From the NCBI GenBank assembly GCA_949361645.1, contig OX442426.1, forward strand, positions 1,794,673 to 1,858,672: DNA of 64,000 nucleotides. Reading direction: 5' to 3'. This stretch comes from Spongilla lacustris (Eukaryota; Porifera; Demospongiae; Spongillida; Spongillidae). This document shows positions 42,548 through 55,152 of this stretch, one piece after another (the first letter of the stretch is position 1; every line of letters begins with the position of its first letter). The notes beneath the pieces are model-generated. The model searched no databases. It had not been told where the DNA came from and saw nothing but the letters and a program-made list of their open reading frames with translations. The position numbers and the translations under genes were made by a program.

Positions 42548-44423
42548 GGGTTGCGTAGCCCTCGGGTATGTTCGGCAGTGGGTAGTGTTCGGCCCCCAAC
42601 GCTTCAAAAAAGGGGCTATAAGGCTTACCAAAAAGCTTTAAAATTGAAACGATGGAATGAACACAATCCCCACGGAGTTAGTTTTCAGCCAGTTCAGTTA
42701 AAGTTTCATTACATGTAGCGAGTAATAATACTTTTTTTTTTTTTACGCAACCTAATTTTTTGGCTAAAAATGTTCGAATCAAGCAATTTGGGTGTGTTCG
42801 GCATGATACTGCAAAAAAAAAAAAACAAAAAAAAAACAAACTGCATGTACATGTATCAATATATGTTAAGGTTGTTCAAGTGGTATGTTTCTTATATATG
42901 AATCACAGAGCGGTATCCTATATGAAATATCATTTTTTTTGCTTTGTCCACCAACTTTTACAGGCAGCTGGTGCAATAAAAATACATGTACTACAGTTTT
43001 GTCATTTCTCTGTCAGCAATTAATGATATATTCTTGAGTACCAATTATATGTATACTAGCCTTACCCCGTGAAAAATCACGGAGTGTTTTTTTTTTTTTT
43101 TAACGTTAAATATTGATACATACATTACAATACATACATGTGCATACAATACAATAGAGGAACATTGGAAGGTTTTTGTTAATCATGCATGCTACACCAA
43201 AGGTATCAGAGATTCACTGATCATGACTGTCAGTTCAATAGAGGCTGGGAGGTGTATAGCTTGTCCTTGATTTGATCACGCTCCTCTGATACATTGTATG
43301 GATTGATCGTAAAAGAGAGAAGGATATAGATGGCAACTGTAGACGCTAGGCGGAGTTTATAAATAGGGACGTGGTTACGCGGACGTACGGACGTTGGAAA
43401 TTATAGTATTATAGAATATGTATCAATTCATTTCACTTTTTTTGGTCAAGATATATATCATTGTAACTAATTGTAAAACCATGGCATGATTGCCATTGCA
43501 TGCATGGTGCTTCATTGCCACACATTTTATTGATCGCTACATGTACTATATATAAATAAAGTAAGGGAGGTCACATGTATAGCATCAAAGGCCTATGGTG
43601 GACCACGATCCACACTCTGTGACTAGTTGGATGGAAAGAGACCAGAGGATCGAAAAATGGGTCCTAGTACTGTGTTGACAAAGGCTGAGGAAGCAATGCT
43701 AGCATTCTGTATCAAGTTTCTGAAATGCGGCTTCCCATAAATAGGCAGGATCTCTGTCAAGGCAAATAAACATAGAAATCTATTCAAGGATGGCAGGCCA
43801 GGCTATTGCTGGTGTCAGGGTAAGAAAGGAGTTGAGAAATGGAAAGGTAAGAAAGGATATGAGAAAGGGGAAAAACGAGCAGAGCAACAGGGAATGAAAC
43901 AATCAAAAAGACGTAGATGATCAGTTCTGATGGTGATTGGAAATGCATGGTGTGTGATTCCAGTTTCTTTCACAACTTAGAACAAGATGGCGTTGAATGC
44001 AAGTGGGTGCAGTGTCAGAAGTGCAATGAAACATCACATGCCACCTCAATGCATCCCAGAAGTTTACAGAATATATTTCTCTTATGAAAGTGAAGATGCA
44101 TGAAGAGGAAAACTGTGCTGAAGACAGTGACAATTACAACCTGTGACTTGAGCTCCACAGGCCTGAAGTGCAAGTTGCAATTGCCAGACGTCTATAGGGT
44201 GCTTATATTTAATACGATGATTCCAATTCCTGCATGTAAGTATATAGCATGCCTCAATGCTGACTGATAATTCCTGGATCTGGAGCTATATTTTACTCAT
44301 TTTATGAATTTTTATATGTCTCATTGCGAATGATTGTGCTATATGCGGTGACGAACACTGCCTAATTAGTTGCACTGCCGAAATAACCCTTAGCGCTGCC
44401 GACTATACTGCCGAACGCAACCG
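42548..44423. mobile_element. Decayed DNA transposon with subterminal TTCGGCA repeats
   Basis: The left side at 42548-42595 has GGGTTGCGTAGCC and two GTTCGGC words, with another at 42798. The right side at 44350-44423 has several inverse words (CTGCCGAA, GCTGCCGAC, CTGCCGAACGCAACC). Ends GGGTTGCG/CGCAACC are weak inverted repeats. The coding remnant at 43651-44130 supports a transposon. Exact borders and target duplication are uncertain. Confidence 0.5.
43651..44130 (+). pseudogene. Pogo/jerky-like transposase remnant with PHD-like finger
   Basis: One frame reads MGPSTVLTKAEEAMLAFCIK then FLKCGFP followed by a stop, and after a gap LFKDGRPGYCWCQG. This matches the CENP-B/jerky-type DNA-binding region (GPxTVLTxxEE...GRPGxxWxxxF). 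About 100 bases later another frame reads WKCMVCDSSFF and CKWVQCQKCNETSHATS, a Cys/His pattern like the C-terminal PHD-type finger of some jerky-like proteins. The catalytic DDE domain between them is missing. Confidence 0.6.
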
Positions 44424-44513
44424 TAGTATATTTCATTGCATTTGCAATAGACAAAACCAAAACAATATTAAGTGATACTGTTGTTCTAAGGTGGATTAGC
44501 AATTATGTCATTG

Positions 44514-45538
44514 TACTGACTGCATGGGAGTGAGGAACACATTCCAAGCCTTCTTCAGGGTGGCCTTCAGTTCAGTGGGTAGTAGTCCTCCAAGAGCCAC
44601 CACCTCATGGTCAGTGTGGGTCTGCAGGATATGGGAGGTTATCTCCGTGTAGCGACCAATCTCATCTTGCATCTTCGCAAAGCACTCCTTCTGGAGGGTC
44701 AATGCTGTTGTCTTAGAAATTGAAATGGCCTCCATCTCTGACAACAGTGTCTTCTTCCTTTCCTCTATGGTTAGGTGGAGCTGTTCAAAGGTTTGGTTTA
44801 TGAGCAGTGTGGAATTCTCCGGCTCTGAACATCTCAACCTGTTCTGCCATCTTGTCATTAGCATCAATGGCAGTGGTCAGCTTTGAGGTCACTTCTTGTG
44901 CACACACAAGTGCCTCTCTCATTCCATCTCTGTGGACCTTTGCAATATTACACATTTCAGCAATTATGTGGTCCTTGTGAAGGGCTAGGGTACAGTCTCT
45001 GCAGGCCAGACATTGGCAAGTCTCACAGTGGAATTTCAACTCTTCTTTCTGGTGATGAGGTTGGGAGTAGAGATGTTAAGTTGGTGTCATGAGCGATGGA
45101 AGTAATCTGAGTGATTCCTTCTCTAGTCCGACCATCTGGTGATGATTTAAAAACATTTTACTACGTTTGTGGTATTCGTGGCAGAAGGTACACAAGAACT
45201 GATGACATGTACAACAGAAGACCCTTTGGCTCCATCAACACAAGCATCACATGACTTTTCACCATCACTGCCAATCTTGGACATGTACCCAGCCACCTCC
45301 ACTTCAAAGCCAAGATGGAGGTTCTGTGGTATAAAATTGACTCCACCCTCTGGTATGGTGATACTTCTCTGACAGCCAGGACACTCCATGTTCTGCTAGG
45401 TCCCAGACCTCTCTATCTCCTTATAAAGGCACTGGGTACAGAAGGAGTGGAGACATGGAAGGATCCTTGGATCTCTGTAGGCTGACCAGCATATAGTGCG
45501 AGGAGGGAAGAGGGCAGAGCTGTGGAATAATGAATTAG
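44514..45538 (-). pseudogene. TRIM-like gene (RING, B-box, coiled coil), broken
   Basis: Minus strand. The segment DPRILPCLHSFCTQCLYKEI then CPGC is a RING finger; a TAG interrupts it between Gly-Thr and Gln-Asn. Further on, CDAC and, after a frame change, CTFCHEYHKRSK resemble B-box 1. [21 protein letters not shown] is B-box 2. A long helical region follows with another frameshift near 44830, ending LTPMQSVQ and a TGA. TRIM proteins are usually ubiquitin ligases. At least one stop and two frame changes make this copy inactive unless the assembly is faulty. Confidence 0.7.
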
Positions 45539-46700
45539 AGACCACTTCAAAATTAACAAAATAAAATAATAATAATAAATGTATATATAGACAGCAATTG
45601 AGTAAAAGATGACTTGGTGTCCAAGGGAATATGTCCTAGAGGGTGGTCATCTAAATGGGGACCGGGGAGGAGACATATAGTAAATGCTCATCCTTAGGGA
45701 TTTACGAACAAATAATGGCATACAGTGACACATATGTAGCCCAATACTACGCATTTGATCCCAACACACTGTCCCGGCAGTAATGATCACATCAACATTA
45801 CACACCCAATGGTGTCCAAATAATGCTACAATGCCTACTTATATTTCATGTATCAAATATGGGCCCATATATCAGTGTGCATATACATGTACATCTATGT
45901 GCCCATATTTGGTACATGAAACTAATACGGTATCAGTAGCATTTTTAATACGGTGTGTATATGTACATCTGGGAACGTTGGGTGCAGTTTCCAGCCATGC
46001 AACGCCAGGAGTGTTGTTTGCTGCAAGCGTTATACTTGGGTATCAAACTGAAAGATTTATATCTAAGCCTAAAGCAGCATGTAGAGAAACGATTGTGCAT
46101 GTTTGAAGCTCAAGTGATGAAAAGCTTTATCATGGAGTAAGGGATTGACTTACCACTGGCAGTGGAAAGTCACATTTAACATGATTATCACACATACCAC
46201 GCACCATCAAATAGCATGAACCTATTTCTCCCAGCCTACTGAGATCCCACATATAATTACTACTCATTCTCACCTCCTGCGCTGTCACTTTATCGAAGGT
46301 CTGACCTCCATCTTTAATATAAGCTGTGACCTGTTTAACTCCCTGGAGTTAAAAGAAACATGTAACTTAACAGGCTAGGCCTGCATTACACACGTATGTT
46401 GAAATGAAGATGTCGATGCTATTCTGCTATTGCTGTGGATGATAGTAAGTAAGTGGTGTGTCTATGATGATGATGAGACATTCACTCAGGTATGTTAGCT
46501 GGGGTGCAAGAACTCTTTTAGTGCAGTACGTGTTTTGAAGCGTCAAGAAAGACCAGTTCTACTGAATCCATTTCCAAGCGGGTCTGCATGCTCTTCTTAC
46601 TCATTCACAGCTGTCAGCTCTCAGGCCTTGAGAAGATAGATCCACTGCAACCGACAACGCAATGGCAATATTAATTTCTATTTAAAAATAATAATAAGCC
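45539..46700. other. Stretch without a clear gene
   Basis: Contains a hairpin at 45843-45922 (ATGTATCAAATATGGGC mirrored as GCCCATATTTGGTACAT), AT-rich sequence, and one exon-like minus-strand segment at 46274-46342. I recognise nothing else. Confidence 0.4.
46274..46342 (-). CDS. Possible exon upstream of the TRIM-like gene
   Basis: On the minus strand, CTCCAG precedes 23 open codons (GVKQVTAYIKDGGQTFDKV...) ended by GTGAGA, phase 0. It lies about 740 bases before the RING segment and could be its leading exon. I do not recognise the peptide. Confidence 0.25.
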
Positions 46701-46755
46701 AATGCTACGGCAATACTGTCCAGGTGCATACCACTTGAGTTTCTGTAGACTTGCA
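46697..46755 (+). pseudogene. Short 3' fragment of LINE family A
   Basis: NATAILSRC in frame, like the end of the LINE A protein at 17.8 and 63.1 kb, again beginning straight after AATAATAATAA. Confidence 0.4.
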
Positions 46756-47053
46756 TTAAACTTTTTTTTTGTGTGAGTTATTGCTATATATGTAAGTGTA
46801 TGGAATTAAATACATAAAATACATTACAATGCTTCGAGTTAATTAAGACTTCACATTACAATAAAACAAAATATTGTTCAGTTAAAAAATATGTGTAATA
46901 GTTAATTTATACACCTAAAGTAGTTTAAGCTACAAGTGGCCTGGCCATAACTGCTCTCACAATGGACCTGGTCAACATGAGGTTTAGTTTGCTGAATATC
47001 TTGATCAAAGACAAAAATTAAGGCTGTTCTTTTTATTTTTTGGGAGCCGATGG

Positions 47054-48385
47054 CTAAGCCGGGTAGCTAGGTGGGAAAATGTGTCCTTGGCCTCCTCCTC
47101 CAATGTCCATATGTCTTGAGTCTCTCGACTGCCAGAGGGACACACACACCCATCGTTGCTCACTGCATTTAGGGTCATTAGGCATAAGCTTGCAGGCTTC
47201 TGCTGCTTGAGCTGTGGAGCCTGATGTGGTGCATGCTTGATTCAGTGATGTGACAGAGAGGGGTGATGACACAGTGAAATCAAAGGCAGCAAATCTGCCA
47301 GCAATCCGATCACAAACTAAAACATCAGCTAAGCTGGGCGGGATCATGATCCATCAGGTGCCAAGGTGTTACCAACTTCAACCTGGACACCAAGATGTGC
47401 CTGGTGACAGAAATCAACAAAGGTATCAGTCCTGAAGTTGATTGTGACATGTGACCCATCTCCACCCTTCTTACATGTAACAGCATGGTGGCACGGGGGG
47501 ATCTAATGCTGTGTTGGGACAAAGAGGACAGGGAAGCCCTCTGGAGATATCCACTCCCGACCACCACCTTACACATACACAGAACTCATGGGGGTCAAGG
47601 TGCAAACCCAGCTCTATACTAGTAGACACCACTGAAAGCGAAGAGAATCCTTAAGTGATGCCAAGAGGAGGCTGAAGAAGAGCTAATATATGTGATGTAT
47701 GCAGCACAGGCATGCAGAGACAAATAAAGCAGCCCCAACTGGCCAAGCCTCCGTACCTCAGACCCAGCTGTGCCTGCTGCCTGTAAGGTCAAAATGAGAA
47801 CACATTCCTTAAAACTGCCATATCAAACATCTGCAAATGTCAGAGGACAAGCTGGGGTGGGGGTGGGGGGGGGGGGGGGGGGGTGGACGGAGCAACGCGA
47901 GCCAACCTACAAAAAAAAACTATCACAAAATGAAGTAGGTTGAAAGCCACTAGACAAAGGCAACATTCTGAAGCTTGGACAAAAATTTTAAAGCTTCAAC
48001 CCGCTTGGAGGCAATCAATTTGGCCGGCCGGTGGATATAGTTACCAATAGGAGCACCAAGGATATCCAGTGCAGCTCGGTTGGGAGAGTGAGAGGCTTTC
48101 ATTGAGTCTGTATGGGAACATTGTAGTGTCAGATCCACAGAACACCTCACATTTGGACATATTCATGAACATGCCTAAAGAGGGACTCATGTCCCAGTGA
48201 TGATTTAGTCCCAGCTAAAACTCCATAAACCTACTACCCATGCAGGGACCATGCCTGATACAATTAGTTAAGGCAGTCAGCATCGGCATCAATTGATGAC
48301 GCAGCAGCAGCACTAAAGCCAAAAATACGGGACCCAATGGGTTGCCTTGCTGCACCCTTGTTTCCCTGTGAACCTTCTCAGGGTT
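47054..48385 (-). pseudogene. Decayed non-LTR retrotransposon, family B
   Basis: Minus strand, in order: GVQQGNPLGP-like sequence near 48360-48330 (reverse transcriptase motif B region), RAALDILGAPIGNYIH and SKRVEALKFLSKLQNV at 48090-47955, a decayed Cys/His region near 47500, and ADVLV...GRFAAFDFTVSSPLS near 47310-47240 followed by EQRWVCVSL. Motif order and the last segment match the family B copy at 16.5-17.6 kb. Many frame changes and a G/C run at 47865-47882 show it is dead. Confidence 0.7.
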
Positions 48386-48793
48386 TCTCCCACTGCGATA
48401 TCGATAGGCCTGCAGCTGATATCTAGTGGCATGGGCTGTTTATTTTTATTCAGTGCTGTCAAGTTGCCCCCAGTCAGACACTTCAATTGGGATGTGTGTG
48501 TTATGAGTTGTTGGACTTACCACTATGCTGATGACCAGGTATGCTCATTAGCTGTGAAGAGACTCGAGATTCTCTCCTTACGTACAGCTACTTGTCACAG
48601 CGGAGGTACACCGTACGGCGGGTAATTTATAGCCCTAAGTTTCGCATAAACCTAGCTACTGTAAGAGCAGCGAAAGGGCGAAAGTGAAAGAGATAGTTAA
48701 GGACTTATACAACATTGCTAAACTGAATCGTGAGAACTAAAAAACTTTGCTTTGCGCATATCATTTCCGTAAGGTTATAAATGTATGCTTTGC

Positions 48794-48993
48794 NNNNNNN
48801 NNNNNNNNNNNNNNNNNNNNNNNNNNNNNNNNNNNNNNNNNNNNNNNNNNNNNNNNNNNNNNNNNNNNNNNNNNNNNNNNNNNNNNNNNNNNNNNNNNNN
48901 NNNNNNNNNNNNNNNNNNNNNNNNNNNNNNNNNNNNNNNNNNNNNNNNNNNNNNNNNNNNNNNNNNNNNNNNNNNNNNNNNNNNNNNNNNNNN
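48794..48993. other. Assembly gap, 200 N
   Basis: Exactly 200 N, probably a fixed-size placeholder. Frames through it are meaningless. An upstream V3 exon could be hidden here. Confidence 0.99.
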
Positions 48994-49173
48994 GGTTCAA
49001 AGTATAGAAAGGATGTAAGTGTCACTCTGTCCATTTTTTATCGGGCCCGTTTAAACTCTTTGTCGAGCAATTATGTGACCGGCGTTATGGTACCGATGTC
49101 GCGTTGACCTGTTTACATAATTTGTGAATGGCTGGAAAGGCGTGGTCGCTATGTATGTTTTATAACCTAACAG

Positions 49174-51142
49174 GTCTTATGGCGGAGCTGACACGGGGAA
49201 AGTCGCTCAACTTAGGGGCGACGTCGAAGAGGTATGTGGTGTTTGGACCGCTTCGTACACACACAGTCACACACATACGTATTATGTAGACTTTCTCTGT
49301 TCACTTAAATACAGGTTAAAGGTGTGATGAAACAGAACATTGACAAAATAGTGGATCGTGGCGATAAGTTGGAAGATATCCAGGGAAGGTCAGGTAAGGA
49401 TCCCAGAGGGAAGGGAAGGGAAGTATATTAAAGAGCAAATATGAGGCGGAGGGTTTATGTGGATAGAGGAAGAGCACATATTAGGAAGGGTGTGGAATGG
49501 CAGAGAAAAACGTTATAACTAACTATTAATGTGCAGTTAGATAGTGAGCTTGCACCATCAGTGACTGTGTGTGGTCTGAAGCTATCACCACGGGCAGGGG
49601 TGGCAGAACATGTCCCGCGGCCGCAGGACTAATGTTTAACGCGCACAACATAACCTAGCCATCGTTTTCAATTTGTGCGTGCTCAGAATGTATCAGGCTG
49701 GCCCGCAGGCCTGTTAGGACTGGGCACCCCTATACATATAACCATTAATTAATTAACTCACTTCTTTAAAATTTGCAGTGGTGGCTGAAAAAGATCTAGC
49801 ACATATCTGGCCCAAAGTGTACAACATCCTCCCCCTTTTCGTGTCGAGCTCGAGCCTGAAAGATCCCTCTCCCCCCATCCCCCAAGCTGTCGGGACCAAT
49901 GCTAAATAGCTTCTGCTGCCCCTGATGGGGACTAATAGCCGTGGGACAAAAACAACATTTGTTGTTACATAAAGGAATCACATGATCCTGACATTAGTGT
50001 GTGTAGGAAGATCTGATCTGTATACTTGTGTGATGATATCTGAATATTACCACATACACACACCACTACAGAGATTCTCAGCCACAGTGCCAAAGACTTT
50101 AGCTCCTCTGCAGTGAGGTTGAAGAGGAAGCTATGGTGGCAGAACGTCAAGCTGTGGATCATCCTAATTATCATCATCTTGGTGATACTGGCCGTGATCA
50201 TCAGTAAAGGCCCCCTCACCCTCCCTCCTCACCCTACCTCCCACCCCTACCTCCCACCCCTACCTCCTACCCTCACCCTACCTCCCACCCTCACCCTACC
50301 TCCCACCCTCACCATACCTCCACCCCTCACCCTACCTCTCACCCTCACCCTACCTCCCACCCTCACCATACCTCCACCCCTCACCCTACCTCCCACCCTC
50401 ACCCTACCTCCCACCCTCACCATACCTCCACCCCTCACCCTACCTCCCACCCTCACCCTACCTCCTCACCCTCCCACCCTCACCCTACCCCTACCTCCTC
50501 ACCCTCCATCCCACCCCTACCTCCTCACCCTTCCTCCCACCCCTACCTCCTCACCCTCCCTCCCACCCTACGTCTCACCCTCCTCCCTCCCAGCCTACCT
50601 CTCACCCTACCTCCCTCACCCTCCCTCTCACCCTACCTCCCTCACCCTCCCTCCCACCCTCCCACCCTCACCCTACCTCCTCACCCTCCATCCCACCCCT
50701 ACCTCCTCACCCTCCATCCCACCCCTACCTCCCTCGCCCTCCCTCCCACCCCTACCTCCTCACCCTCCCTCCCACCCTACGTCTCACCCTCCTCCCTCCC
50801 AGCCTACCTCTCACCCTACCTCCCTCACCCTCCCTCCCACCCCTACCTCCCACCCTCACCCTACCTCCCATGCCTACACCTCCCACTTCACACCATGTTT
50901 CGACCACCATGTTGTACGTGTAGCCAACTAGGTCTTGGTCAGTTGTCAAGGTCACCCTCTGATGATAGCAAGAGTAATGATCAGTCACTTAACCATCAAG
51001 TTCAGTCACTTAACCATCACATTCTGTCACTTAACCATCAAATTAAATCACTATGACCACTTCTCACCACTCCCATGTTTTATTAATGTATTCTTTTGTT
51101 TTAGTTATTATCGTGGTTTCTGTGAAGAGTCAAAATAACTGA
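49174..51142 (+). CDS. V3: VAMP/synaptobrevin-like R-SNARE
   Basis: Exons 49174-49231, 49315-49393, 50072-50203 and 51105-51142 join in phases 0, 1, 1. The N-terminus is SYGGADTGKVAQLRGDVEE after a split codon (AACAG|G TCT), parallel to V1. The SNARE motif continues VKGVMKQNIDKIVDRGDKLE with zero-layer Arg, then SSSAVRLKRKLWWQNVKLW, identical over its second half to V2. The anchor is Ile-rich and the tail VVSVKSQNN. The missing start codon must be on an upstream exon, possibly near the assembly gap. Intron 3 is largely a C-rich tandem array that stays open from exon 3, so a naive frame of 272 codons there is false. Confidence 0.75.
50215..50880. repeat. C-rich tandem array in V3 intron 3
   Basis: Many copies of CTCACCCTACCTCCCACC and variants. 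Proline-rich frames through it are artefacts. Confidence 0.9.
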
Positions 51143-51614
51143 AGGATTGGTGGGTGGAGTTATATCTTATCGGAAGTCTCCCTTTGTTATTCTCCCTCGT
51201 GTTCCCTTACAGTCCGAACTACACACAGATGTGATTGTTTTGATTCTATATGTTCAGTTATTATTATCCTTTTAAAAATAATTATCTAATTATAGGAATG
51301 TGGTTAAAAATACATAATTTGTACCTTGTTGATTATAACACCAGAGAGGCGGCCTTGCAACCGATAGGTACGGTAAGTGTTGTGCACACAAGGTTACAAT
51401 ATTCCCATGCAGTCTAGATATTTTATGTGTACGTGCTAGCTTATATAGCTTGTACTTGTTTTATTGTCCGCCCCACCGTGGATACTGGTAGGTAGGTAAA
51501 TCATAGTAGGCCTTGAATACATCATGCATGCTAAAATCTTTCATATCATCTTTCTACAGTAGGACAGTATCCAATCATGTTAGCCAGCGCACACACCGTG
51601 GTCATGGATACTAG
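51143..51614. other. V3 downstream flank
   Basis: No gene recognised; ends at the border of inverted-duplication arm B. Confidence 0.5.
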
Positions 51615-51799
51615 ACATCCACTACCAGTAGGCCTAGCTAGCTGGCCGCTTGCATGGACCTTGGCACATGTAACAGAGCTCTTAAAATCACCTTTGGACC
51701 TATTGTCTTCCGCAGACCACTGTAGATCATCGTCATCTAGCAGCGGACCCAACCATATTTGCACTGCAGTAATAGGAGATGTGAGTTGCAGCAGAGGGA

Positions 51800-51975
51800 A
51801 GCAAGTGTGTGTGCATGTGAGTGCGTGTGTGTGCACATGTGTATGTGTGCATGTGTGTGTGTGCACATGTGTGTGTGCATGTGTGTGTACATGTGTGTGT
51901 GTGCACATGTGTATGTGCACATGTGTGCGCATGTGTGCATGTGTGCATGTGTGTGTGTGCACATGTGTGTGTGTG
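51800..51975. repeat. Interrupted (GT)n with GCACATGTGT units
   Basis: About 175 bases of TG-rich repeat with ACATGTGTGTGTGC units, much longer than the mirrored tract in arm A. Confidence 0.9.
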
Positions 51976-52416
51976 GGGGGGGGGTGGTGGTGGTAAGTAT
52001 GCTTGTTCACCTACATGTACAGAAGTATTGATGAGGTTCAGTAGTATCAATGGGGAAGGTGAGGTGGGGGGGGGGAAGCAAAGATGAACACACCTCCCCC
52101 TCCCAAGTACAGCTAGAGCTCTGCAGGTGGGAGGAGGAGGAAGCGGGGGCGGGGGGCTTTAACCTTAACTTTACGGACATTTGTTGATATTGAGCAACCA
52201 CCCTAGCATAAGCTCTATGGCTTCACTTTGTTAATGTTTCACAAAGCAGTTGGAGTACATGTACATGTACATGATGGTCAGCACAAATTATTGGAGCAAA
52301 GGTAGCCATACATATAGTTGGTATTGACCTGGCTTTGTCATCAACCATAACACCTGTGCATGTGCGCTTTGATACACCCTTCCTTGGATACTCTTGGACA
52401 CTCTTGCCCACTGCAG

Positions 52417-53192
52417 GTCGCGAGGAGTAGCAGCTGTGCGTGGTCAGGTGGATGAGGTGAAGGACATCGCCCGCGACAACATCAGGAAGGTTGTGGAGAG
52501 AGGGGAGAGATTGGACGATATAGATGAGAGGGCTGCCATTATATCAGCCGACGCACGCATGTACGTACGGGCATCTCGTACAGTGGTCAGGAAAGAGCGA
52601 TGTCGTTGTACCAAGGTAAGGCTTGGGTCCTATCCTCCTGGAAGTCTTACTGCTGTTCTCCCATCCTCCCCACCTTAGCTGTGTTGTATTCTCTTTCTGA
52701 TCACACTGTTCATTTTGATTGTGATTGCGGCAGCAGGTGAGTGTACATGTGTAGAGGTGTGGGGGTGTTGTGTGGTGATGGTATGGTAACGTGGTGGTGT
52801 GGGGTGATGGTGTGAAGGTACAACATGTATGTTAAACTGCGGCCTATGCCAACCTACTGCTGCTGTAGAATATCGGTAAAGGTTCTAGTGAACTAAGCGG
52901 TTAACTACTGAACTTTTATTTGAGTTGTATGCCAAGTGTATGCAACCTTTAGGGAACCGTAACTGTTTGATATTGACCACCAACTGTGTAATCACAAAGG
53001 TGACTCCTAAGGTTGCCCCAGGTAGGCCATTGTTCCTGTGATGTCTATATGATAGTTGCAATACTTAGTACACAGTACACCTCCATCATCCATCACCCTC
53101 ACCCCTCATATCCTCCTGGTATATCACATGTTCCTTACCTCTCTCCAGTTGTAGGTGGAGTATGTGGTGGAACTACACTGTGCAAGAAATAA
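52417..53192 (+). CDS. V5': VAMP-like R-SNARE with Cys-rich membrane-proximal region
   Basis: Exons 52417-52615, 52679-52736 and 53149-53192 mirror V5 exactly in length and phase. The SNARE segment is AVRGQVDEVKDIARDNIRK then VVERGERLDDIDERA, with the normal zero-layer Arg. As in V5, the membrane-proximal part is RKERCRCTK with no Trp-Trp, followed by the anchor ILFLITLFILIVIAAAVVGG and a tail ending LCKK. The exon begins with the family's split codon (CTGCAG|G TCG), so the Met exon lies upstream and is not found. Of the pair, this copy looks functionally conservative and V5 the diverged one. Confidence 0.75.
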
Positions 53193-53432
53193 TTCTAAGC
53201 TTACTGCTGTGTGTCCCTTATGTTCCCCTGTTCCCTTATGTTCCCCTGTTCCCATATGCTCCCCTGTTCCCTTATGTTCCCTTGTTCCCTTATGTTCCTC
53301 TCTATATGTCTTCACCCATGTACATGTGTATGTTATCACATGAAATGCAACTTGTCCAAGTCTATGACTCATGATAATGGGCCTATCCCCACCTCTACAC
53401 ACCCACAGAGCTGTGGAGGAGGTACATATTAA

Positions 53433-53850
53433 TTGTCTTCACCACAACCATCACATCACACATCACCACAACCATCACATCACCTGACTCACCACAACCA
53501 TCACATCACACATCACCACAACCATCACATCACACATCACCACAACCATCACATCACCACAACTATCACATCACACATCACCACAACCATCACATCACAC
53601 ATCACCACAACCATCACATCACCACAACCATCACATCACCTGACTCACCACAACCATCACATCACACATCACCACAACCATCACATCACCTGACTCACCA
53701 CAACCATCACATCACACATCACCACAACCATCACATCACCTGACTCACCACAACCATCACATCACACATCACCACAACCATCACATCACACATCACCACA
53801 ACCATCACATCACCACAACTATCACATCACACATCACCACAACCATACAT
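53433..53850. repeat. CACCACAACCATCACATCACACAT array
   Basis: Some 18 units, with a variant inserting CCTGACT. Arm A has essentially one unit at the mirrored position (about 40772-40810), so the array expanded after the duplication. Confidence 0.9.
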
Positions 53851-54145
53851 CATAAAGATAGGCACAGTAGCTCACTCCATGCCAGGAGAGTATAATAGTA
53901 AGCGCGCAATCTTGAATAATTTATTTACTTTTAAAAGAATGTTTTAGATAATCAATATTCAAATCACTAGCCTCTCTCTAATAAGATAATGAAGGCTTTG
54001 AATAATCATGTTGATTTATGAGGGTATATCCTTATTGGATTAGTAGCAAGTAACAACGCAACATAGTATTGGACCAAATCAATTACGTATACATACACAT
54101 GTATTTGTGTATATGCACAAGTAAAGTAATAAAATCCACAAATGT

Positions 54146-54560
54146 TATACGTACATTAACAAGGTGCTCCGGTAACACCACATGTAGTGTATACATTAAC
54201 AAGGTGCTCCGGTAACACCACATGTAGTGTGTACATTAACAAGGTGTTCCGGTAACACCACATGTAGTGTATACATTAACAAGGTGCTCCGGTAACACCA
54301 CATGTAGTGTGTACATTAACAAGGTGCTCCGGTAACACCACATGTAGTATATACATTAACAAGGTGCTCCGGTAACACCACATGTAGTTTGTACATTAAC
54401 AAGGTGTTCCGGTAACACCACATGTAGTGTATACATTAACAAGGTGCTCCGGTAACACCACATGTAGTGGCAAGTGCATACATTAACAAGGTGCTCCGGT
54501 AACACCACATGTAGTGGCAAGTGCATACATTAACAAGGTGCTCCAGTAACACCACATGTA
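54146..54560. repeat. Roughly 40-base tandem repeat, about ten units
   Basis: Unit contains ACATTAACAAGGTGCTCCGG and TAACACCACATGTAGTGTAT. The mirrored region in arm A (40340-40530) has only a few diverged units. Confidence 0.9.
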
Positions 54561-55152
54561 GTGTGTAAATATTTATGCAGTAATGGATACATGAACTACA
54601 CATGCACAAATTAAAAACAGTTTCAAATAAAAAAGCAGTTCCAGCCCAATGGGGCCACTCCCACAAGGCCGGTCATTTGCAATGACCTGTTGCACACACA
54701 GGGATGACAACTGTATGGAGACAGAAGACATTGTCTTAAAGTTATGACAGGTTTGGGAGGGAGATGTGTGCAGAGGGAGGGAGGTGTGTGTGGAGATGGG
54801 GCCAACAGGCAAGAAGCCTCTGAAGACCAAATACCACTGCTCCTCCCCAGGCCACTGCTCCCCTCAGCAATGACACTATAGCCCCAAGGCCAAAAACAAA
54901 AAAGAGGAAGCCATGCAAGCTTGCAGCTGCAGGCTACATGTACATGTAATGATCACACTGTACAAGCCTACACAACAGTGCCTCCTGTCCACATTAATGA
55001 ATGTAATTACATAACATGTAGCTCAGACCAGTGTGGAGGTGAGGAAGGATGGGGAGGAGGAGGCAATGGAAGGATTATGTGGTGTGTGAAGGAGCAGTGT
55101 GTATTTGATGGGAAGGAGGGAGGTGTGGATGGGGAGGAGGGTGGTGTGGTAT

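Noticed and set aside
48705..49107. Frames spanning the N run
   Set aside because: Translated N; only the gap itself is real.
50113..50931. 272-codon proline-rich frame
   Set aside because: It starts inside V3 exon 3 and reads past the donor site into a C-rich tandem array; splice phase and the exon at 51105 explain the locus better.
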